A stretch of 64,000 bases of DNA from assembly GCF_003987275.1 (NCBI RefSeq), contig NZ_PIQF01000002.1, forward strand, positions 248,001 through 312,000, given 5' to 3'. The translations under genes were made by a program, and so were the position numbers. Below, in pieces: positions 11,908 through 22,322 of this stretch (position 1 is the stretch's first letter; each line of letters begins with the position of its first letter). Source of the DNA: Idiomarina seosinensis (GTDB taxonomy: Bacteria > Pseudomonadota > Gammaproteobacteria > Enterobacterales > Alteromonadaceae). The notes beneath the pieces were generated by a model that saw nothing but the letters and a program-made list of their open reading frames with translations, had not been told where the DNA came from and ran no database searches.

Positions 11908-11983
11908 TGGCAGGGGCGGAGGGATTCGAACCCCCAACCGTCGGTTTTGGAGACCGCTGTTCTGCCGTTGGAACTACGCCCCT
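11908..11983 (-). tRNA. tRNA-Trp (anticodon CCA)
   Basis: Complete 76-nt cloverleaf beginning AGGGGCGTAGTTCC and ending CGCCCCTGCCA, with encoded CCA. The anticodon loop is CTCCAAA and the T-loop is GGTTCGAATCC-like. The outermost anticodon-stem pair (27-43) would be a G.A mismatch; the rest pairs well. It is first in the unit tRNA-Trp-secE-nusG. Confidence 0.98.
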
Positions 11984-12026
11984 ATAAGTCCTGACGAGAT
12001 TTTCTCGGATCAGGATTGGACGCGGT

Positions 12027-12054
12027 ATTATACCGAAGAAGACGCGCGGCGCAA
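12027..12054 (-). promoter_or_regulatory. Promoter of tRNA-Trp-secE-nusG
   Basis: On the minus strand TTGCGC (complement of 12049-12054), a 16-bp spacer and a perfect TATAAT (complement of 12027-12032), followed by the GC-rich discriminator ACCGCGTCC. It lies about 44 bp upstream of the mature tRNA 5' end. It would let secE-nusG be transcribed separately from tuf, whose terminator lies further upstream. Confidence 0.7.
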
Positions 12055-12085
12055 GCCTTAAGACTCACTTCGTTCGCAGAGCTTT

Positions 12086-12351
12086 GCTCCGTGCCGGAGC
12101 GGCTGAGTGTTGCTTCGCAACGGCTGTTTGGCCCTGCCGGGCCGGCTGTTTATCGCTGCCGCGATGGCTGTTTGTGCGCTTGCTTCGCTTGCGCACGGCG
12201 GTTTGCGCCTGCGGCGCGGGGAAAACCAAATAAATACAGTTGTTGTTTGCGCTTTGTTTTTGAATTACCGCGCGAAGCGCAAAAAGCCGGAGCCGCCGAA
12301 GGCAGGCTACAAACAGCCATCGCGCAGCGATAAAAAGCCGCTCCGAAGGAG
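12086..12351. repeat. Palindrome-mosaic repeat, copy A
   Basis: This fills most of the 439-bp gap between tRNA-Trp and tuf; no credible gene is present. It is a run of short perfect palindromes, each of different sequence, joined by an almost constant 8-bp linker. GGCTGTTT occurs at 12122, 12144 and 12166 (exact 22-bp period), with a variant GGCGGTTT at 12197. A core containing GCGCGGGGAAAACCAAA (12214-12230) follows. The linkers then continue in the opposite sense: AAAAAGCC 12281, AAACAGCC 12311, AAAAAGCC 12332. Palindromes include GTTGC/GCAAC, GGCCC/GGGCC, ATCGC/GCGAT and GCGC/GCGC. It is homologous to copy B at 14.2-14.4 kb, inverted. I do not recognise a named family. Confidence 0.85.
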
Positions 12352-12376
12352 AAAAAAATCGCGAGCCTACAGGCAT

Positions 12377-12402
12377 AAAAAAACCCGGCCGAAGCCGGGT
12401 TT
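12377..12402 (-). terminator. Intrinsic terminator of tuf
   Basis: Minus strand: a 7-bp stem ACCCGGC/GCCGGGT with a UUCG loop (12383-12400), followed by seven U. It lies about 20 bp past the tuf stop. It ends the tRNA-tuf transcript before repeat A. Confidence 0.93.
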
Positions 12403-12422
12403 TATAAACGTCGAAGCGTTTA

Positions 12423-13607
12423 TTAGTCCATGATTTTCGATACAACGCCCGCACCAACAGTACGGCCGCCTTCACGGATTGCAAAGCGCAGACCTTCGTC
12501 CATTGCGATTGGAGCAATCAGCTCTACAACAAACTTAAGGTTGTCGCCTGGCATGACCATTTCTACGCCTTCTGGCAACTCTACAGCACCTGTTACGTCC
12601 GTTGTACGGAAGTAGAACTGTGGACGGTAGCCTTTAAAGAATGGCGTGTGACGGCCACCTTCGTCTTTGCTCAGTACGTATACTTCAGCTTCAAACTTAG
12701 TATGCGGAGTGATTGTTCCTGGCTTCGCCAGTACCTGACCACGCTCTACGTCATCACGCTTAGTACCACGCAACAAGGCGCCGATGTTCTCGCCCGCTCG
12801 ACCTTCGTCTAGCAGCTTACGGAACATCTCTACACCGGTAACTGTGGTCTTGGTGGTGTCTTTCATACCAACAATTTCACACTCGTCACCTGTGCGAACG
12901 ATACCACGCTCTACACGGCCTGTGACTACCGTACCACGACCTGAAATCGAGAATACGTCTTCGATTGGCATGATGAACGGCTTATCGATGTCACGCTCTG
13001 GCTCTGGAATGTACGAATCCAGTGCGTCCGCTAATTCAACAATCTTCTTCGCCCAGTCTTCGTCGCCTTCCAGCGCTTTCAAAGCTGAACCCTGGATGAC
13101 TGGCAAGTCGTCGCCTGGGAATTCGTATTCTGATAACAGTTCACGAACTTCCATTTCTACCAGCTCTAGCAACTCTTCATCGTCAACCATGTCACATTTG
13201 TTCATGAATACAACGATGTAAGGTACGCCGACCTGACGTGACAACAAGATGTGCTCACGCGTCTGTGGCATTGGGCCGTCAGTCGCTGCTACTACCAGAA
13301 TAGCACCGTCCATCTGCGCCGCACCGGTGATCATGTTTTTAACATAGTCAGCGTGACCTGGGCAGTCTACGTGCGCGTAGTGACGCGTTGGCGTGTCATA
13401 TTCAACGTGTGACGTTGAAATAGTGATACCACGCTCTTTCTCTTCTGGCGCGTTATCGATGGCTGCGAAGTCTTTCGCCGCACCACCGTATACTTTTGCC
13501 AAAACAGTTGTAATAGCAGCAGTTAGGGTAGTTTTACCGTGGTCAACGTGACCAATGGTGCCGACGTTTACGTGCGGCTTCGAACGTTCAAATTTTTCTT
13601 TAGACAT
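12423..13607 (-). CDS. tuf: Elongation factor Tu
   Basis: GTPase that delivers aminoacyl-tRNA to the ribosome; 394 residues, the family length. It shows G1 GHVDHGKT (about 19-26), G3 DCPGHADY (about 81-88), G4 NKCD (about 136-139), and domains II and III through [11 protein letters not shown] at the C-terminus. Four tRNA genes precede it on the same strand, the classical thrU-tyrU-glyT-thrT-tufB order. A second tuf copy near fusA is usual in this group but is not in this window. Confidence 0.99.
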   Translation of the reverse strand: MSKEKFERSKPHVNVGTIGHVDHGKTTLTAAITTVLAKVYGGAAKDFAAIDNAPEEKERGITISTSHVEYDTPTRHYAHVDCPGHADYVKNMITGAAQMDGAILVVAATDGPMPQTREHILLSRQVGVPYIVVFMNKCDMVDDEELLELVEMEVRELLSEYEFPGDDLPVIQGSALKALEGDEDWAKKIVELADALDSYIPEPERDIDKPFIMPIEDVFSISGRGTVVTGRVERGIVRTGDECEIVGMKDTTKTTVTGVEMFRKLLDEGRAGENIGALLRGTKRDDVERGQVLAKPGTITPHTKFEAEVYVLSKDEGGRHTPFFKGYRPQFYFRTTDVTGAVELPEGVEMVMPGDNLKFVVELIAPIAMDEGLRFAIREGGRTVGAGVVSKIMD

Positions 13608-13695
13608 TGCAGCCTCTCTAACAAAATTGTTCGGTGTTTACCTAGACGATATTATTATCGCTACCGGGTGGTTGTCTTGGGGGGACCAAAAGAAA

Positions 13696-13771
13696 TGGTG
13701 CTGATAGGCGGATTCGAACCGCCGACCTCACCCTTACCAAGGGTGCGCTCTACCAACTGAGCTATATCAGC
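13696..13771 (-). tRNA. tRNA-Thr (anticodon GGU)
   Basis: A 76-nt cloverleaf from GCTGATATAGCTCAG to TATCAGCACCA with encoded CCA and anticodon loop TTGGTAA. Nearly identical to E. coli thrT. Last tRNA before tuf in the operon. Confidence 0.98.
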
Positions 13772-13784
13772 ACGGATTGTTGTT

Positions 13785-13859
<75 letters not shown>

Positions 13860-13897
13860 GAAACAATTTGGGCCACCTCAAAAACCTGGAAATTGCG

Positions 13898-13982
13898 TGG
13901 TGGAGGGGGCAGGATTCGAACCTGCGAAGGCGGAGCCGTCAGATTTACAGTCTGATCCCTTTGGCCACTCGGGAACCCCTCC
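13898..13982 (-). tRNA. tRNA-Tyr (anticodon GUA)
   Basis: An 85-nt class II tRNA with a long variable arm, from GGAGGGGTTCCCGAG to CCCCCTCCACCA with encoded CCA. The anticodon loop is CTGTAAA. Queuosine is expected at the GUA wobble position, which fits queG in this window. Confidence 0.98.
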
Positions 13983-13998
13983 CAAATGCAATTTAAAT

Positions 13999-14074
<76 letters not shown>

Positions 14075-14094
14075 ACCCCGGTTAGGTGGAGCGC

Positions 14095-14123
14095 ATTCTA
14101 TGGCACTAAATTTGATAGTGCAA
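14095..14123 (-). promoter_or_regulatory. Promoter of the tRNA-tuf operon
   Basis: Minus strand: TTGCAC (complement of 14118-14123), a 17-bp spacer and TAGAAT (complement of 14095-14100), then a GCGCTCC discriminator. Upstream of the -35 is a very AT-rich stretch (about 14124-14155) that could act as an UP element. GC-rich discriminator plus UP element is typical of growth-rate-controlled stable-RNA promoters. Confidence 0.8.
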
Positions 14124-14190
14124 TAGTTTCGCGTAAAAAAGTTAAAATTTACTGGTTAAGTGGTCAGTTTTTGACTTTATTGAACAAAAT

Positions 14191-14412
14191 ACCAACGGTT
14201 TTTGTCGCTATCGCCACGGCTTTTTATCGCTAACCCGATGGCTGTTTGTAACCTGCCTTCGGCGGTTACGGCTGTTTGCGCTTCGCGCAGCAAACACTTA
14301 AACAAAAACCTAAATCCAAACAATAAATAACTGTGTTTAGGTGTTAGTGTTTGGTTTTCCCCGCGCAGCAGGCGCAAGCCGCCTGCAAGGCAAACGGCCA
14401 ACGCCTTAGGCG

Positions 14413-14415
<3 letters not shown>
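14191..14415. repeat. Palindrome-mosaic repeat, copy B
   Basis: Together with the promoter it occupies the 338-bp gap between the first tRNA-Thr and purA; no gene is seen. The linkers GGCTTTTT (14218), GGCTGTTT (14240) and GGCTGTTT (14270) alternate with palindromes: ATCG/CGAT, a 22-nt GTAACC/GGTTAC hairpin, and GCGC-TTC-GCGC. An AT-rich core follows that can itself fold (AAACACT with AGTGTTT, ACCTAAA with TTTAGGT), then TTTGGTTTTCCCCGCGC (14350-14366), GCAGGC/GCCTGC, and AACGCC/GGCGTT (14400-14414). That last palindrome overlaps the purA stop codon. Positions 14236-14265 match 12293-12322 of copy A at 29 of 30 bases, inverted. Confidence 0.85.
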
Positions 14416-15767
<1,352 letters not shown>

Positions 15768-15774
15768 CGAACAC

Positions 15775-15819
15775 AAAAAAGCCCGTGCCCAAATTTTGTA
15801 TTTTGAACACGGGCTTTTT
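15775..15819 (-). terminator. Intrinsic terminator after hflC
   Basis: Strong inverted repeat AAAAAGCCCGTG / CACGGGCTTTTT around a 20-nt AT-rich loop, with U-runs on either strand. It lies about 15 bp downstream of the hflC stop and separates the hfq-hfl transcript from purA. Confidence 0.88.
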
Positions 15820-15832
15820 GCTTAATTATTGA

Positions 15833-16726
15833 TTAATCTTCAATTTTACCGTTCATGTCCTGCAAATACTTAAAGAAGTCGCTCTCGCCATCCAGCACCA
15901 GCATATCAGCGCCCGAGTTAAAGGACTCGGTATAAGCCTGCATGCTACGGATAAACGCAAAGAACTCAGCATCTTTAGAGTAAGAGTCTGCATAGATCTT
16001 GGCGGCCTGTGCGTCACCTTGACCACGCAGTTCACGTGATTGGCGCTTAGCATCAGCAAGCATTACGGTCACCCGTGCGTCAACATCAGCACGAATAAAC
16101 TCTGCCTGCTCACGACCCTCAGAACGGTGTTCGGTAGCGACAGCTTTACGTTCAGCTCGCATACGTTGATAAATTGACTGACTCACCTCATCCGGCAAGT
16201 TAATCTGCATAACACGCACGTCGATTACCTCAACACCAAGGTCGCTCGCGCTCTCTGCACCTTTGATTAAGGCCTCACGCATCAGTTCATCACGTTCACC
16301 AGAGACGATATCCGCGATGGTACGATTACCAAATTCACTACGTAATCCACTGTTTATCCGTCGGGTCAGCAAAGCCTCAGCCTGCAACACATTACCGCCG
16401 TTAGTACTTAGGTAAAAAGTTGAAAAGTCGTTGATACGCCAAATCACGTAAGTATCAACAATCAAATCTTTCTTTTCACTAGTAACGAAGCGATCAGGAT
16501 CGCCGTCTAGCGTTTGCAGACGAGCATCCAACCTTTTTACCGACTCGATAAACGGTATTTTAAAATGAAGGCCCGGCTCAAACACTCGGGCTTCACCTGT
16601 TTCTGCGTTACGTTCCACTTTACCGAACTGGATAAGAATGGCCCGCTCGCCTTCTTTTACTACGTACAGCGAGGAAAGACCCAGTGCGAGTAGTACAATA
16701 ACAATTATTGCAATCAGGTTTTTCAT
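15833..16726 (-). CDS. hflC: Protease modulator HflC (SPFH family)
   Basis: Partner of HflK in the inner-membrane complex that surrounds FtsH and modulates its proteolysis. It has 297 residues: one N-terminal membrane anchor (about 4-22), then the SPFH/band-7 domain (YVVKEGERAILIQFGKVERN onward) and a charged C-terminal helical region (about 180-260). Its start overlaps the hflK stop by one base (TAATG), so translation is probably coupled. Confidence 0.97.
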   Translation of the reverse strand: MKNLIAIIVIVLLALGLSSLYVVKEGERAILIQFGKVERNAETGEARVFEPGLHFKIPFIESVKRLDARLQTLDGDPDRFVTSEKKDLIVDTYVIWRINDFSTFYLSTNGGNVLQAEALLTRRINSGLRSEFGNRTIADIVSGERDELMREALIKGAESASDLGVEVIDVRVMQINLPDEVSQSIYQRMRAERKAVATEHRSEGREQAEFIRADVDARVTVMLADAKRQSRELRGQGDAQAAKIYADSYSKDAEFFAFIRSMQAYTESFNSGADMLVLDGESDFFKYLQDMNGKIED

Positions 16727-17880
16727 TAGTCTCTACCTCCACCACGGTTACTGCTGCGACCGCTGTTGCTTGAGCTGCTCGAACTATTGCTGCTGCCCGA
16801 GACTTCGGTTGGGACGCGCGACGGTGAGAAAGAGGAAACGTTGCGACCTTGCTTTTCTAAGATCTTGTCTAGCGGCAAGTACATCATGTTGTTGCTGCCT
16901 TCTACGTCAACGAATACTTTCGGCGTTTTGCTGTAAAGTTCCTGCAAGGTATCCAGGTAGATACGTTCACGAGTCACTTCTGGTGCCTGCTTATACTGCG
17001 GAAGCAATTCGTTAAAGCGTGCCACTTCACCTTGAGCTTCAAGTATAATTTGCTCTTTATACGCTTGTGCTTCTTGCAGCAATCGACGTACCTGACCGCG
17101 AGCTAGTGGCTCGACCTCACGAGCGTATGCTTCTGCTTCACGGATAAAGCGCTCTTCATCTTCCTGCGCTGAAATTGCGTCGTCAAATGCGTCTTTAACC
17201 GCTTCTGGTGGACGTGCTGGCAGAAGGTTAATATCTACAATCTGAAGTCCCATATTGTAAGGGTTAACCGTCTCTTCTAAAAGTTCCAACGTACTCGCTC
17301 GTACATCTTCACGACCGCGCGTTAACACTTCATCCATAGTTGTATGACCAACTACGTAGCGCAGTGCACTATCAGTCGCTTTTGACAACACTGAGTCAGC
17401 ATTAACCACGTTGAACAGATAGTTGCGTGGGTCAACAACGCGATACTGAACGTCCAGCTGTACCACAACCACGTTCTCATCCTGAGTCAGCATAAAGCCT
17501 TCTGTGCTGTCCGAACGAATATTATTGACGTCGACATGTTCGACTGTGTCAATAAATACCGGACGCCAGTGCAGACCAGACTCTACCAATGTGTGGAAGT
17601 TACCAAACCGCAATACAACACCGCGATCGGCTTCTTTTACTGTGTAAAAACCGGCAATAAACCAGACAACTAGCGCAATAATAGCTATTAAGCCAACGCC
17701 TTTTGCCGGAATACCCGAGTTGCCGCCTGAACCACCACGCTTTTTGCCGCCAAAACCAAATTTAGCGAATAACTTGCGTAATGCCTCGTCGAGATCAGGG
17801 GGACCTTGATCTTTACCCCCTTGGTTTTTCCATGGGTCGCGGTCATTATTTCCGCCATTACCCGGTTGGTTCCAAGCCAT
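16726..17880 (-). CDS. hflK: FtsH protease activity modulator HflK (SPFH family)
   Basis: Forms the HflKC cage around FtsH. It has 384 residues. The Gly/Asn-rich cytoplasmic N-terminus (about 1-60) has the typical MAWNQPGNGGNNDRDPW. A membrane helix (about 63-81) is followed by the SPFH domain (YTVKEADRGVVLRFG onward), a coiled region (about 225-290) and a low-complexity Ser/Gly tail at the end. It lies 32 bp downstream of hflX in the hfq-hflX-hflK-hflC order. Confidence 0.97.
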   Translation of the reverse strand: MAWNQPGNGGNNDRDPWKNQGGKDQGPPDLDEALRKLFAKFGFGGKKRGGSGGNSGIPAKGVGLIAIIALVVWFIAGFYTVKEADRGVVLRFGNFHTLVESGLHWRPVFIDTVEHVDVNNIRSDSTEGFMLTQDENVVVVQLDVQYRVVDPRNYLFNVVNADSVLSKATDSALRYVVGHTTMDEVLTRGREDVRASTLELLEETVNPYNMGLQIVDINLLPARPPEAVKDAFDDAISAQEDEERFIREAEAYAREVEPLARGQVRRLLQEAQAYKEQIILEAQGEVARFNELLPQYKQAPEVTRERIYLDTLQELYSKTPKVFVDVEGSNNMMYLPLDKILEKQGRNVSSFSPSRVPTEVSGSSNSSSSSSNSGRSSNRGGGRD

Positions 17881-17912
17881 GGACTACTCCACTTTAGTTT
17901 CTAATCTTGCTG

Positions 17913-19205
17913 TTAAGAATTTTGTGCTACGTACTGGTTCAACTGGTTGTCATATTGCTTTTGTAACTTGTGCCAGTCAACCACTGACATTTTAATTGAC
18001 AAGTTCAACTGACCAGCCTCATCAACTTGTTCTGCCGTTACGCTATTCAAGCCATATAATGTACCACGAAGTTTACCCATCGAGGGCGGTAATTTTAAGT
18101 GTAAATTAACCATTTGCTTGCCCAAACGCTCTTTTAACGCTTCGACGATAAGCTCAAGTCCTTGATCTTGCTGTGCTGATACCCATACTCGCTGGGGTTT
18201 GCCTTGTTCGTCCCGATCTATCCTTGGCGCTGTATTTTCAAGCTTATCAATTTTGTTGCAAATCATTAATTGCGGCACATCGCCCGCATCTATCTCGGTT
18301 AAAACTTCGCTAACCTGCTCAATATTATCCTGCTGTTGCTCATCAGCCACATCAACCACATGCAGCAACAAACTGGCATCCTGAGTTTCTTGTAGAGTCG
18401 CTTTAAAAGCCGCAACCAAATCGTGCGGCAAGTGCCGGATGAAACCCACTGTATCAGCGAGGATAACAGTTCCCACCTCGTCCACTTCAATTTTGCGCAG
18501 CGTCGGATCGAGCGTGGCGAATAGCTGGTCGGCAGCATAGACATCAGCACTGCTTAATTGGTTGAATAGTGTCGACTTACCTGCATTAGTATAGCCAACC
18601 AAACTGACCGTTGGAATTTCAGCACGTTTTCGGGCACGGCGTCCCTGTTCGCGCTGCTTCTGTACTTTTTCCAGCCGCCGCAAGATATTTTTTATCCGCC
18701 CGCGAATTAATCGGCGGTCAGTCTCTAGCTGCGTTTCACCCGGTCCGCGTAAGCCGATACCACCCTTCTGTCGTTCAAGGTGAGTCCAGCCCCGAACCAG
18801 CCGCGTGGAAATATGCCGTAACTGTGCCAACTCAACCTGCAATTTACCCTCATGGGTACGAGCGCGTTGAGCGAATATATCCAAAATAAGGCCTGTTCGA
18901 TCTAACACGCGGCACTGACATACTTTTTCAAGATTACGCTCTTGAGTGGGGGATAAAGCATGGTTAAAGATTACAATGCTGGCCTGCCGTTCTTTCACCA
19001 TTTCGGCAATTTCTTCAGCTTTACCGCTACCGACAAAAAACTTAGGATTCGGCGCACTGCGCGAGGCAGTTATAATGCCGAGCGTTTTTACACCTGCTGA
19101 ATCAGCCAGTAATTGTAATTCCGAGAGGTCTTCACGGTCGACTTCGGCGGGTAAGTCCATGTGGACAAGTACAGCGTAGTCGCCACCTTCATATCTGTCG
19201 AACAA
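17913..19205 (-). CDS. hflX: Ribosome-rescue GTPase HflX
   Basis: GTPase that binds 50S and splits stalled or hibernating 70S ribosomes, notably under heat stress. It has 430 residues. The N-terminal HflX domain includes the Gly-rich GGIGLRGPGETQLETDRRLI (about 148-167) and a coiled helix (about 170-195). The G domain has G1 GYTNAGKST (204-212), G3 DTVGF (251-255) and G4 NKID. It sits between hfq and hflK. Confidence 0.97.
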   Translation of the reverse strand: MFDRYEGGDYAVLVHMDLPAEVDREDLSELQLLADSAGVKTLGIITASRSAPNPKFFVGSGKAEEIAEMVKERQASIVIFNHALSPTQERNLEKVCQCRVLDRTGLILDIFAQRARTHEGKLQVELAQLRHISTRLVRGWTHLERQKGGIGLRGPGETQLETDRRLIRGRIKNILRRLEKVQKQREQGRRARKRAEIPTVSLVGYTNAGKSTLFNQLSSADVYAADQLFATLDPTLRKIEVDEVGTVILADTVGFIRHLPHDLVAAFKATLQETQDASLLLHVVDVADEQQQDNIEQVSEVLTEIDAGDVPQLMICNKIDKLENTAPRIDRDEQGKPQRVWVSAQQDQGLELIVEALKERLGKQMVNLHLKLPPSMGKLRGTLYGLNSVTAEQVDEAGQLNLSIKMSVVDWHKLQKQYDNQLNQYVAQNS

Positions 19206-19230
19206 ACTTAAAAGACCTCCTGAGGTTAAT

Positions 19231-19563
<333 letters not shown>

Positions 19564-19665
19564 CTACCCTAGACCAGTCATTATTTTTTGCAACATAATT
19601 TATGTTTCAGGCAATAAAAATACGCGACAAATTTAACTTTCGATCTATGGGCAAATAAAAAGATT

Positions 19666-20622
19666 TCAACGGTTTATCGGAAATCTTTTTGGCGATCGTT
19701 GTAACAGTGTCGACACCTTACTAGCAACCTGCGGGTCGTCCGTGGTTAGCCAGTCAACATCAGGCCAACCGCGCAGCCAGGTTAACTGTCGCTTAGCCAG
19801 CTGCCGAGTTGCGATAATACCGCGCTCGCGCATCGTCGAGTAATCATAATCACCGGCCAAATAGGCCCACATCTGGCGATAGCCGACACTTCGAATGGAG
19901 GGTAAATCCGGATGCAGGTCACCACGTTCGTATAGCTCTCTCACTTCGGCTTCAAAAGGCTGCTTTAACATTTGGTCAAATCGTTGTTCAATGCGTTGAT
20001 GCAAAGTACTTCGCTCCAACGGCGCTATGGCAAACTGATGTATAGGATATTGCAGTTGTCCGTGCCGTTGTTGCGTTAGCTCCGTTAACGTCACACCCGT
20101 TAATCGATAAACTTCAAGTGCTCGTAATGTTCTTTGTGGGTCGTTTGGATGAATTCGCTTGGCACTTACCGGATCAACTTGGGCTAACTGTTGATGTAAG
20201 CTAGCAAGCCCGTCTCGTTCAAGCTGGTCAGTGAGTTGCTGCCTAATTTTAGGATCAGATTCAGGCAACTGCGACAGCCCTTCCAGTAACGCCTTAAAAT
20301 AGAGCATAGTGCCACCGACCAATAGTGGAACTCTCTTCCGTTTCAGAATTTGCTCAATTAGACGTGTTGCATCTCGCTGAAATTCAGCGGCCGAATAGCT
20401 CTCAGCCGGATCGCATATATCAATTAAATGATGCGGAACCTGTCGCTGTTCGTCCGCCGTTGGCTTAGCTGTACCTATATCCATACCGCGGTAAACGAGT
20501 GCTGAATCTACAGAAATAATTTCGCAAGGCAGTTTTTCGCATAGATCCAGCGCCAAAGAGGTTTTCCCCGCCGCAGTCGGACCGTACAAACAAATGACAA
20601 AAGGTTCTTTGCTGTTATGCAT
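19666..20622 (-). CDS. miaA: tRNA dimethylallyltransferase MiaA
   Basis: Transfers a dimethylallyl group to A37 of tRNAs that read U-starting codons. It has 318 residues with the P-loop GPTAAGKT (14-21), substrate motif [16 protein letters not shown] (about 39-54), [15 protein letters not shown], and the C-terminal [14 protein letters not shown] and [13 protein letters not shown] that contact tRNA. It follows mutL by 5 bp. hfq lies 177 bp downstream, leaving room for an hfq promoter that I could not define. Confidence 0.98.
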   Translation of the reverse strand: MHNSKEPFVICLYGPTAAGKTSLALDLCEKLPCEIISVDSALVYRGMDIGTAKPTADEQRQVPHHLIDICDPAESYSAAEFQRDATRLIEQILKRKRVPLLVGGTMLYFKALLEGLSQLPESDPKIRQQLTDQLERDGLASLHQQLAQVDPVSAKRIHPNDPQRTLRALEVYRLTGVTLTELTQQRHGQLQYPIHQFAIAPLERSTLHQRIEQRFDQMLKQPFEAEVRELYERGDLHPDLPSIRSVGYRQMWAYLAGDYDYSTMRERGIIATRQLAKRQLTWLRGWPDVDWLTTDDPQVASKVSTLLQRSPKRFPINR

Positions 20623-20627
20623 AAGGG

Positions 20628-22322
20628 TTACTTGCTCAGTGCTTTGTCAGGTAAAGCAATATTATGGCGATATTCGTTATTCGCCTGAAGTGCATCCAGC
20701 CATTGCCGCATCCAGTATTCTGCCTGGGACAACGAATAACTTTCAGGCAGCGCATTAGCGGCCAGCCAGGCAGCAATCTTTTGCTCGTTACCATATTCAA
20801 CCGCGTGGGTAATCAGTTGTGCACACTTATCCGCCACATTACCGTGTCGGAGCATCGACGGTACGGTGTCAATCACCAATTTATTTGCCTGCATTCGATA
20901 ACTCAGACCACATCTACTGAGCAGCTCAGCGCAATGATTAAATTGACTGGCACTAACACCTATCGTGCGTAAATCGATAGCGACCTCTATTAACAGCGGC
21001 TGCCCACTTAAGCCATGTGAAAGCTGCTGAAGCAGTTGGCTATTCAAAAGCTGCTGATGAACCGCCACTACATCCAGCCACGCAGCTTTGCTATCGTTAC
21101 GCATTAATAACCAGCACGACTCGACGACCGCTAATGCTTTCCAGTTATTCGCCAGCTCTGTTTCCGCCTGCGTCGTATGACTGTTGACCGCATTCGGTAA
21201 GATACTTGGGCCGGCACGATAGCCGGACAAATTCTCGTTCAGTTGAGTCGGCGACTTTTGATAATGATGATGACTCACTGGCTCCGAACTCTGCTCTATT
21301 TGAGCCTCTGCTGGAGCTTGCTGTTGATGCAATGCGCTCGCTATCGCCTGCAGAATAAAGTCATGCACTTGACGTTGCTGATGAAACCGCACCTCATGTT
21401 TTGCCGGGTGCACATTGACATCCACCTGTTCTGGCGGCAGCCAGAAGTACAACACGTAAGTAGGTACTCGCTCCGGCGGCAAATATCGCTCATAAGCTTG
21501 TCTTATTGCATGGCTTAGTAGCTTATCACGCATCATCCGACCGTTCACAAAGCTGTACTGGATATCGGCTTGGTGACGGCATTCATCTGCTGTTGCTATC
21601 CAACCATCAAGTTTAAACGGCGTGCCCTCTGATGTAATGGATAACGCGTTATCGGCAAAGTTTTGGCCACACACTTTTGCCAGTCGGCGCCGACGTTGCT
21701 GATCATCGTTTTTACGTATTTTAGGGTAGTGTCGGACCCGTTTTGCCTGATGCCATACGGTGATATCTACATCAAAACGACTCAATGCGATACGCTTAAT
21801 TGTTTCATCAACATGAGAAAACTCTGTTTTCTCTGTGCGCAAGAATTTTCGTCGAGCCGGCGTGTTAAAAAAGATATCCTGAATATCAATCGTGGTACCG
21901 TCAGGATGAGCCGCGGGTTCTATCTGCACCGCCATGTCTCTGCCTGACGTCCAGGCTTGCCAAGCTTCGGCCTGCGCCGCGGGCTTGGAAGTTAAACGCA
22001 AGCGGGATACAGAACTAATACTGGCAAGAGCTTCGCCACGGAAACCCAGACTCGCTATCGACTCCAGATCTTCCAACGAGCTTATTTTACTGGTCGCATG
22101 GCGGCTTAACGCCAACGCTAATTCGTCTTTGCCAATACCACAGCCGTTATCTCTAATTTTAATTCGTTTTACGCCGCCCTGCTCTAATTCTATAGTAAGC
22201 TGGTCAGCGCCGGCATCGAGCGCGTTTTCTACTAATTCCTTAACCACAGAAGCAGGCCGCTCTACCACCTCACCGGCGGCAATTTGGTTCGCGAGCTCTA
22301 TGGGTAACTGACGAATAGACAT
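20628..22322 (-). CDS. mutL: DNA mismatch repair protein MutL
   Basis: ATP-dependent matchmaker between MutS and downstream effectors. It has 564 residues. The N-terminal GHKL ATPase has [11 protein letters not shown] (about 30-40), DNGCGIG (about 58-64) and [12 protein letters not shown] (about 91-102). After a variable linker (about 340-390) comes the C-terminal dimerisation domain. I do not see the DQHAxxER metal-binding endonuclease motif, so this is the MutH-dependent type by family logic. It overlaps the amidase gene by one base. Confidence 0.97.
   Translation of the reverse strand: MSIRQLPIELANQIAAGEVVERPASVVKELVENALDAGADQLTIELEQGGVKRIKIRDNGCGIGKDELALALSRHATSKISSLEDLESIASLGFRGEALASISSVSRLRLTSKPAAQAEAWQAWTSGRDMAVQIEPAAHPDGTTIDIQDIFFNTPARRKFLRTEKTEFSHVDETIKRIALSRFDVDITVWHQAKRVRHYPKIRKNDDQQRRRRLAKVCGQNFADNALSITSEGTPFKLDGWIATADECRHQADIQYSFVNGRMMRDKLLSHAIRQAYERYLPPERVPTYVLYFWLPPEQVDVNVHPAKHEVRFHQQRQVHDFILQAIASALHQQQAPAEAQIEQSSEPVSHHHYQKSPTQLNENLSGYRAGPSILPNAVNSHTTQAETELANNWKALAVVESCWLLMRNDSKAAWLDVVAVHQQLLNSQLLQQLSHGLSGQPLLIEVAIDLRTIGVSASQFNHCAELLSRCGLSYRMQANKLVIDTVPSMLRHGNVADKCAQLITHAVEYGNEQKIAAWLAANALPESYSLSQAEYWMRQWLDALQANNEYRHNIALPDKALSK

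Noticed and set aside
12122..12204. Possible CRISPR-like array (8-bp repeats at 22-bp period)
   Set aside because: Repeats are far too short, the spacers are themselves palindromes, the pattern later inverts, and no cas gene is nearby.
12065..12517. 150-residue minus-strand open frame over repeat A and the tuf 3' end
   Set aside because: It crosses the palindrome array, the tuf terminator and part of tuf in another frame. The translation is low-complexity Arg/Ala-rich with no family resemblance, so it is a by-product of the GC-rich repeats.
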